Assembly (NCBI GenBank): GCA_963765375.1
Contig: CAVXVZ010000003.1
Span: 930,001-994,000 of the forward strand
From: Roseiarcus sp963765375
Lineage (GTDB): Bacteria > Pseudomonadota > Alphaproteobacteria > Rhizobiales > Beijerinckiaceae
DNA: 64,000 nt
Direction: 5' to 3'
The notes under the pieces were generated by a model that was not told the origin of the DNA, searched no databases, and saw nothing but the letters and a program-made list of their open reading frames with translations. Position numbers and translations under genes: made by a program. Positions 54,824-64,000 of the stretch are shown here, piece by piece; position 1 is the first letter of the stretch, and each line of letters starts with the position of its first letter.

Positions 54824-55039
54824 TCAGGCGGCTTTCTTCCTGCGCCGGACCTCGCGCGCCTCCTTGGCGTCGGCCGTCAGGTCAAGCGACGGCCCGGATT
54901 CGGACGTCCAGATCCCATAGTCGCCGGTTTCGCCGCCCAAAGTCGGACTAGCGGCCGCAATCGAGATGATATATTCGGTTCCGAACATCTGGGCCGGGAC
55001 TTCCCCACCCGCCACTATGTCAAACAGTTGCCTCGCCAT
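54824..55039 (-). CDS. Small protein of unknown function
   Basis: A 71-residue protein, ATG 55039 preceded by GGAG. It reads MARQLFDIVAGGEVPAQMFG, then TEYIISIAAASPTLGGETGDYGIW, and ends in a charged tail (DAKEAREVRRRKKAA). No membrane segment or Cys is present. It ends 25 bp from the end of the convergent GT2 gene. I do not recognise a family. The split into a hydrophobic, Gly/Ser/Thr-rich front and basic tail could suit a structural or modified peptide, but this is speculation. Confidence 0.55.
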   Translation of the reverse strand: MARQLFDIVAGGEVPAQMFGTEYIISIAAASPTLGGETGDYGIWTSESGPSLDLTADAKEAREVRRRKKAA

Positions 55040-55737
55040 TTGATTCTCCGCTCGCCTTGTTGGATTTTGCGCCCAGTCGCCGTCTTTCACCGGCAAGCGC
55101 CGGCAAAATCTGTCCCAAACTGAGAAACCAATATTTGCCCGGCCCCGATTGCGTTCAGTCAACCGCCCCTCTTCCTGTTTGGCGGCCCCATTCAACTATC
55201 TTAAACCGCCATTCATTCTTGCCGCAACGGTGGTTGGGCCCCAACGCTTCCGATTCTGAACCCCGTTCACTTTAGTCAAAGGCAACTGACACGACAAGTG
55301 GCGAGAATGTCACAGGTGAGTTCAAAATCTATCGGGCAGAGGTTGCCTCCGCGTTTGGTTTCGACTGCAGCAACTCTAGGATCGTTTCTTTCCGCTGGGC
55401 GCAGTCGGCGCGCGAGGCGAGGGCGTTGCTGTCTCGCGGCCACGGGCCGATCGCGAGTGGGCGCGAACAGAAAGGCAACGCAATCCCTTGCGAAAATCAG
55501 AATTCCATGCTATGACTCTCCTTAATCCCCCACCGAAGCCGCCCCTTGCGGGCCGGCCCGCCTCGCGGAGAAAGGAGAGAAGATTTTTTTATTTTTTCCG
55601 CCGTAACCCGTTGAAAAGTCTCGATTCGTAAAAGCAAAAGAAAGCAAACGAAGCAATTTTATTTGCATCAGCTTTGCCGTGGCTTGGTTTTGCTTGCCGC
55701 TATTTGCGCGTCAGGCCGAGCCGCGAGGACGCGCGTT
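55040..55737. other. 698-bp gene-free stretch, AT-richer in part
   Basis: No coding frame with recognisable product was seen. It contains TTGCGAAAATCAGAAT at 55488-55503 (identical to 41711-41726), a perfect 14-bp palindrome GCGGGCCGGCCCGC at 55548-55561, and an A/T-rich tract at about 55575-55670 with runs of T and A. It lies downstream of gltD and upstream of the small gene at 54824-55039. Confidence 0.5.
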
Positions 55738-57156
55738 CTAGCGCGGCAGGACCGTCCCGCCCATCAGGGCCTCGTCGATGGCCGCCGCGCATTGGCGCCC
55801 TTCGCGGATCGCCCAGACCACCAGAGACTGTCCGCGCCGCATGTCGCCGCAGGCATAGACCTTGGCGCGCGAGGAGGCGTAGCGGGTGACGTCGGCGGCG
55901 ACATTGCCGCGCTTGTCGAGCGTGACCCCGAGCTCCGCGAGTAGGCCGTCCTTGACCGGCGAGACGAAGCCCATCGCGAGCAGCACGAGGTCGGCCTTGA
56001 GCGTGAACTCCGATCCCTCGATCGGCTTCATCCGTTCGTCGAGGCGGCCGCACTTGAGGCCGGTGACGACGCCGTTCTCGCCCTCGAAGGCGATCGTCGT
56101 CACCGCGAAATCGCGTTCGGCGCCCTCCTCGTGGCTCGACGAGGTGCGCAGCTTCAACGGCCAGTTCGGCCAGGTGAGGAGCTTGTCCTCGGCCTTCGGC
56201 GGCATCGGCATGATCTCGAGCTGAGTGACCTTGAGTGCCCCCTGCCGAATGGACGTGCCGATGCAGTCGGAGCCGGTGTCGCCGCCGCCGATCACCACGA
56301 CATGCTTGCCGTTGGCGAGAATCGGCTCGTTGGTCCCCACCGGCTCGCCGGACACGCGCCGGTTCTGCTGCGGCAGGAAGTCCATCGCAAAGTGAACGCC
56401 AGCCAGGTCGCGGCCCGGAGCCGGGAGGTCGCGGGAGGCCTCGGCTCCGCCGGCGAGCGCGATCGCGTCATGCGAGTCGAGCAGGCTCTCGGCGCTGATC
56501 GTGACGCCGACATGGGCGTCATAGTGGAACACGACCCCTTCGGCCGCCATCTGCTGGATGCGGCGGTCGACGTGGCGCTTCTCGAGCTTGAAATCGGGAA
56601 TGCCGTAGCGCAGCAAGCCGCCCGCCTTGGCGTGCTTCTCGTAGACGTGGACGTCATGGCCTGCGCGGGCGAGCTGCTGGGCGCAGGCGAGACCCGCCGG
56701 CCCGGACCCGACGACGGCGATCTTCTTGCCCGTCCGGCGACCGGCAGGCTCCGGCTTGACCCATCCCTCTTTGAAAGCGCGGTCGATGATCGCGCATTCG
56801 ATCGTCTTGATCGTGACCGGCGCGTCCTGGATGTTGAGGGTGCAGGAGGCTTCGCATGGCGCCGGGCAAATCCGGCCGGTGAACTCCGGAAAGTTGTTGG
56901 TCGAGAGCAGATTGCGCGCCGCCTCCCGCCAATCGCCGCGATAGGCGAGATCGTTCCAGTCCGGGATCTGGTTGTTGACCGGACAACCGATGTGACAATA
57001 GGGGATGCCGCAATTCATGCAGCGCGCCGCTTGATTGCGCGTCGCCTCTTCGCTCAACGGCAGCACAAACTCGCGATAGTGTCGGATTCGGTCTGAGGCC
57101 GGCGCGTAGCGCCGGTCCGCGCGATCGATCTCCAGAAACCCTGTCACCTTGCCCAT
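55738..57156 (-). CDS. gltD: Glutamate synthase (NADPH) small chain
   Basis: A 472-residue beta subunit feeding electrons from NADPH to GltB. The N-terminal Cys cluster CMNCGIPYCHIGCPVNNQIPDWN and ICPAPCEASC bind 4Fe-4S centres. AVVGSGPAGLACAQQLARAGHDV is the FAD site, and VVIGGGDTGSDC is the NADPH site. The end is DMRRGQSLVVWAIREGRQCAAAID. It follows gltB by 166 bp, forming the usual gltBD operon for ammonium assimilation. Confidence 0.97.
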   Translation of the reverse strand: MGKVTGFLEIDRADRRYAPASDRIRHYREFVLPLSEEATRNQAARCMNCGIPYCHIGCPVNNQIPDWNDLAYRGDWREAARNLLSTNNFPEFTGRICPAPCEASCTLNIQDAPVTIKTIECAIIDRAFKEGWVKPEPAGRRTGKKIAVVGSGPAGLACAQQLARAGHDVHVYEKHAKAGGLLRYGIPDFKLEKRHVDRRIQQMAAEGVVFHYDAHVGVTISAESLLDSHDAIALAGGAEASRDLPAPGRDLAGVHFAMDFLPQQNRRVSGEPVGTNEPILANGKHVVVIGGGDTGSDCIGTSIRQGALKVTQLEIMPMPPKAEDKLLTWPNWPLKLRTSSSHEEGAERDFAVTTIAFEGENGVVTGLKCGRLDERMKPIEGSEFTLKADLVLLAMGFVSPVKDGLLAELGVTLDKRGNVAADVTRYASSRAKVYACGDMRRGQSLVVWAIREGRQCAAAIDEALMGGTVLPR

Positions 57157-57322
57157 GCTGCTACCCTTGAGCCGCGCCGCCGCGCTGCGATTCTGGCGGA
57201 CGGGCTCCGATCCGCTTCAATAAGGCGCCGACCTCATCTTGCAAGAACTTTGCCGAGGGCCCGGTCGGCCGGGGAATTCCCGCGGTTCGAACGGCCTTCG
57301 GCGAGGCTGGCTTTGGCCTTCC

Positions 57323-62029
<4,707 letters not shown>

Positions 62030-62395
62030 CTCTCCGCTCCCAGTGCAGTCGCGGACCTCTGTGCGACCGTCATTCCAATATTTAAGGCGTATCCTGGACG
62101 AAGGCGGCTGCATGGCGCGCAGCTCGAAGGCATTACGCGTCGGATTTTTTTCGATCCGTCTTTGTCGTTCGATCCGACAACGCTCAAGCCCCGCTTTTCC
62201 GCCGGCGCCGAAGCCTTAGCCGCGTCGCCCAAAAAATGGTCAGCACAACTGTCCTATTAAGCGACCATGACAGAAATGGATCGTCGACACAAGCGGTCCG
62301 CGCGCAATTTTTTGTCGCGTCGGACAGGCCCGACCACATTGCCAGCCCCGCGCGAATTGACTCAAATTGCGTGGTCCAGTCCAATGGGAGCGAGC
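62030..62395. other. 366-bp divergent promoter region between gltB and the aldolase gene
   Basis: No gene is supported. The stretch contains T-rich and A-rich patches (about 62145-62165 and 62230-62240) and must hold the promoters of both genes. No clear nitrogen-regulator (NtrC) or sigma-54 (GG-N10-GC) site could be assigned by eye. Confidence 0.5.
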
Positions 62396-63481
62396 ATGAA
62401 TTTCGCCAGTGACAACGGGGCGGGCGTGGCGCCGGAGATTCTGGACGCAATCGTCGCCTCATCGCGCGTGAACGCGCCCGCCTATGGCGCGGACGACTAC
62501 ACCGCGAAGGCGCAAGCGCGCTTGTGCGACGTCTTCGAGACCGAGATCGCCGCCTTCCTGGTCGCAACGGGTACGGCGGCGAACGCTCTTGCGCTCTCGG
62601 CGTTGGCGAACCCTTGGGAGGCGGTGTTCTGTCACGAGGAAGCGCACATCCACGACGACGAATGCGGCGCGCCGGAGTTATTCACCGGCGGGGCCAAGCT
62701 GGTCGGGATAGCGGGCGAGGGCGGCAAGATCACTCCCCAAGGTCTGACGGAGACGCTGGAGCGATTTCCGCGCGGGCTCGTCAAGTCGTCGCAGCCGGGC
62801 GCCCTCTCGTTGTCGCAGGCGACGGAAGCGGGGACGGTCTATAGTGTCAGCGAAGTCTCGGAGCTCAGCTCGATGGCTCGCCGGAACGGGATTAGCGTTC
62901 ATATGGACGGCGCCCGCTTCGCCAACGCGCTCGTTTCGGCGAAGGCGACGCCGGCCGACATGACCTGGCGGGCCGGGGTTGACATTCTCACGCTGGGAGC
63001 GACGAAAAACGGCGCGCTCGCTTGCGAGGCGGTCGTGTTTTTCGATTCCGCCCGGGCGGACAATTTCGCTTTTCAGCGCAAGCGCGGCGGCCAGACGCTG
63101 TCCAAGGGGCGCTTCCTCGGCGCGCAGATGGAGGCCTATCTCGCCGACGGACTATGGCTGCGTTTGGCTGAGCGCGCAAACAGTTCCGCTCGCCGGCTTG
63201 CCCATGCCCTCGCGTCGACGCCGGGCGTGCGGATCGCGTGGCCGACCGAGGCCAACGAGGTCTTCGTCGTTGCGCCGGACGCGATGGTTGAACGATGGCG
63301 CGCGGCCGGCGCCCGTCTTCACGAGTGGTCGACGCGATCGCTCGCGCTTGAGAACGCGCCGGGAGCGGGCGAGGCGCTGGTTAGGCTGGTGACGTCATTT
63401 GAAACCGCATCAAACGAAATTGATCGCCTCATCGGCGTTTGTGGCAACGTCCCTGTCTCGGCTTCCGCCGCCGTGCCGTAA
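62396..63481 (+). CDS. ltaE: Threonine aldolase family protein (low-specificity type)
   Basis: A 361-residue PLP enzyme cleaving L-threonine or allo-threonine to glycine and acetaldehyde. Motifs are NFASDNGAGVAPEI at the start, TGTAANALALSAL, CHEEAHIHDDECGAPELF, and VHMDGARFANALV with the PLP-contacting Asp. LTLGATKNGALACEAVVFF carries the Schiff-base lysine, and RGGQTLSKGRFLGAQMEAYL follows. ATG 62396 with GGGAG upstream begins exactly at the family start. It is divergent from gltB. Confidence 0.92.
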   Translation: MNFASDNGAGVAPEILDAIVASSRVNAPAYGADDYTAKAQARLCDVFETEIAAFLVATGTAANALALSALANPWEAVFCHEEAHIHDDECGAPELFTGGAKLVGIAGEGGKITPQGLTETLERFPRGLVKSSQPGALSLSQATEAGTVYSVSEVSELSSMARRNGISVHMDGARFANALVSAKATPADMTWRAGVDILTLGATKNGALACEAVVFFDSARADNFAFQRKRGGQTLSKGRFLGAQMEAYLADGLWLRLAERANSSARRLAHALASTPGVRIAWPTEANEVFVVAPDAMVERWRAAGARLHEWSTRSLALENAPGAGEALVRLVTSFETASNEIDRLIGVCGNVPVSASAAVP

Positions 63482-63537
63482 CCACGCCGCATTTCTTCGC
63501 ACAGATCGGCCGCAGGGAAGCCCTGGAGCGACAAACG

Positions 63538-64000
63538 ATGACAGTACGGATGAATGCAGCGCTGCGCCTGGCGGGTTCGGCGCTCGGCGCGCTCATCGCC
63601 TTCGCCTGCGTTCCCACTGCAATGGCCCAATGGGCGCCGGCCTGGCGGGCCGCCGCTTCGTACGGCGACATCGCCGGGCGGCTCGAGGCGCAAGGCTACG
63701 TGCTGATCGCGCCGCTCCAACGGCGCCCGGGGGTCTATCTCGCCGATGTCCGCGCAGGCCCGGCTGGCTATCAGCGCCTGGTGATCGACGACCGGAGCGG
63801 GGAGATCCTCGAACGCTTCATGTCTCCGCCTCGAAGCTTCGGTCCCCAATTCGTCGTGCGCTACCGCGAATTCGGGGAGCCCCCGCCGCCGGGCGCCGTC
63901 CAGTTGCCGCCGGACCCCGGGTTCTCGGATGCGCCGAACGGCGGCCCGGCGGCGAAATCCGCCTACAGCGGGCCGACGAGCGCGCGCATTCCGAGCGCGA
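63538..64000 (+). CDS. Exported PepSY-like protein, 3' end outside window
   Basis: At least 154 residues, open to the window edge. The N terminus is a signal peptide (LRLAGSALGALIAFACVPTAMAQ). The mature part has IAGRLEAQGYVLIAPLQRRPGVYLADVRAGPAGYQRLVIDDRSGEILERF, a segment common in Hyphomicrobiales envelope proteins that resembles PepSY domains. A Pro-rich region follows (EPPPPGAVQLPPDPGF). The function is unknown. The start has only a weak ribosome site (GGAG 11 bases upstream). Confidence 0.7.
   Translation, partial: MTVRMNAALRLAGSALGALIAFACVPTAMAQWAPAWRAAASYGDIAGRLEAQGYVLIAPLQRRPGVYLADVRAGPAGYQRLVIDDRSGEILERFMSPPRSFGPQFVVRYREFGEPPPPGAVQLPPDPGFSDAPNGGPAAKSAYSGPTSARIPSA

Noticed and set aside
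55548..55561. Perfect palindrome GCGGGCCGGCCCGC as a terminator
   Set aside because: It has no loop and the T-run begins more than ten bases away on the plus strand, where no gene ends; not enough for a terminator call.

Overview
The window is GC-rich, densely packed DNA from an alphaproteobacterium, most likely of the order Hyphomicrobiales (Rhizobiales). The evidence is a CtrA-type cell-cycle regulator beside a FliJ-like gene, a three-subunit pntAA-pntAB-pntB transhydrogenase, an imuA-imuB-dnaE2 mutasome behind a GAAC-N7-GAAC LexA box, and DUF1178 and DUF3108 genes. The genus cannot be fixed from the sequence. No rRNA, tRNA, CRISPR array, complete insertion sequence or prophage was found.

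Layout. 1-6159: 3' end of a malic enzyme (maeB type), a family-25 glycosyltransferase, the Kup potassium transporter, an enol-lactonase-like hydrolase overlapping a small membrane protein gene, and an SDR epimerase. 6185-12312: a pyruvate dehydrogenase operon (aceE-aceF-lpdA) with homodimeric E1, a two-lipoyl E2 and a lipoyl-bearing E3. 12518-21333: hiuH, an adenylate cyclase/TPR protein, ppdK, an HdeD-like protein, hrcA and a ThDP enzyme. 21358-28323: a toxin-antitoxin pair, a thioredoxin-fold isomerase, aroC, a Tat-exported metallophosphoesterase, an isochorismatase-like hydrolase, trmO, a second paralogous toxin-antitoxin pair, a short repeat cluster and a small AT-richer orphan gene. 28375-34835: the SOS mutasome. 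34884-45844: housekeeping and transport genes (EamA, methyltransferase, comF, grxC, ppa, sugar isomerase, nucleoside hydrolase, MATE, OsmC, hydrolase). 45879-48874: transhydrogenase. 49090-50736: fliJ-like gene and ctrA. 50778-55039: an accessory glycosyltransferase cluster with one decayed member. 55738-62029: glutamate synthase (gltB-gltD). 62396-64000: threonine aldolase and the start of an exported protein gene.

Several genes act together. PDH and PPDK join the pyruvate/PEP node to the malic enzyme at the left edge. PntAA/AB/B and GltBD link NADPH supply to nitrogen assimilation. ImuA, ImuB and DnaE2 form the damage-inducible translesion polymerase.

Two window-wide patterns stand out. 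First, at least eleven single-base indels interrupt otherwise well-conserved reading frames, including aceE, lpdA, hrcA, comF and ctrA. This looks like residual assembly error, so those genes are annotated as single CDSs. Second, REP-like palindromes have entered the mutasome locus. They lie in frame inside imuB and dnaE2, and an inverted pair brackets a broken DUF559 gene between them.
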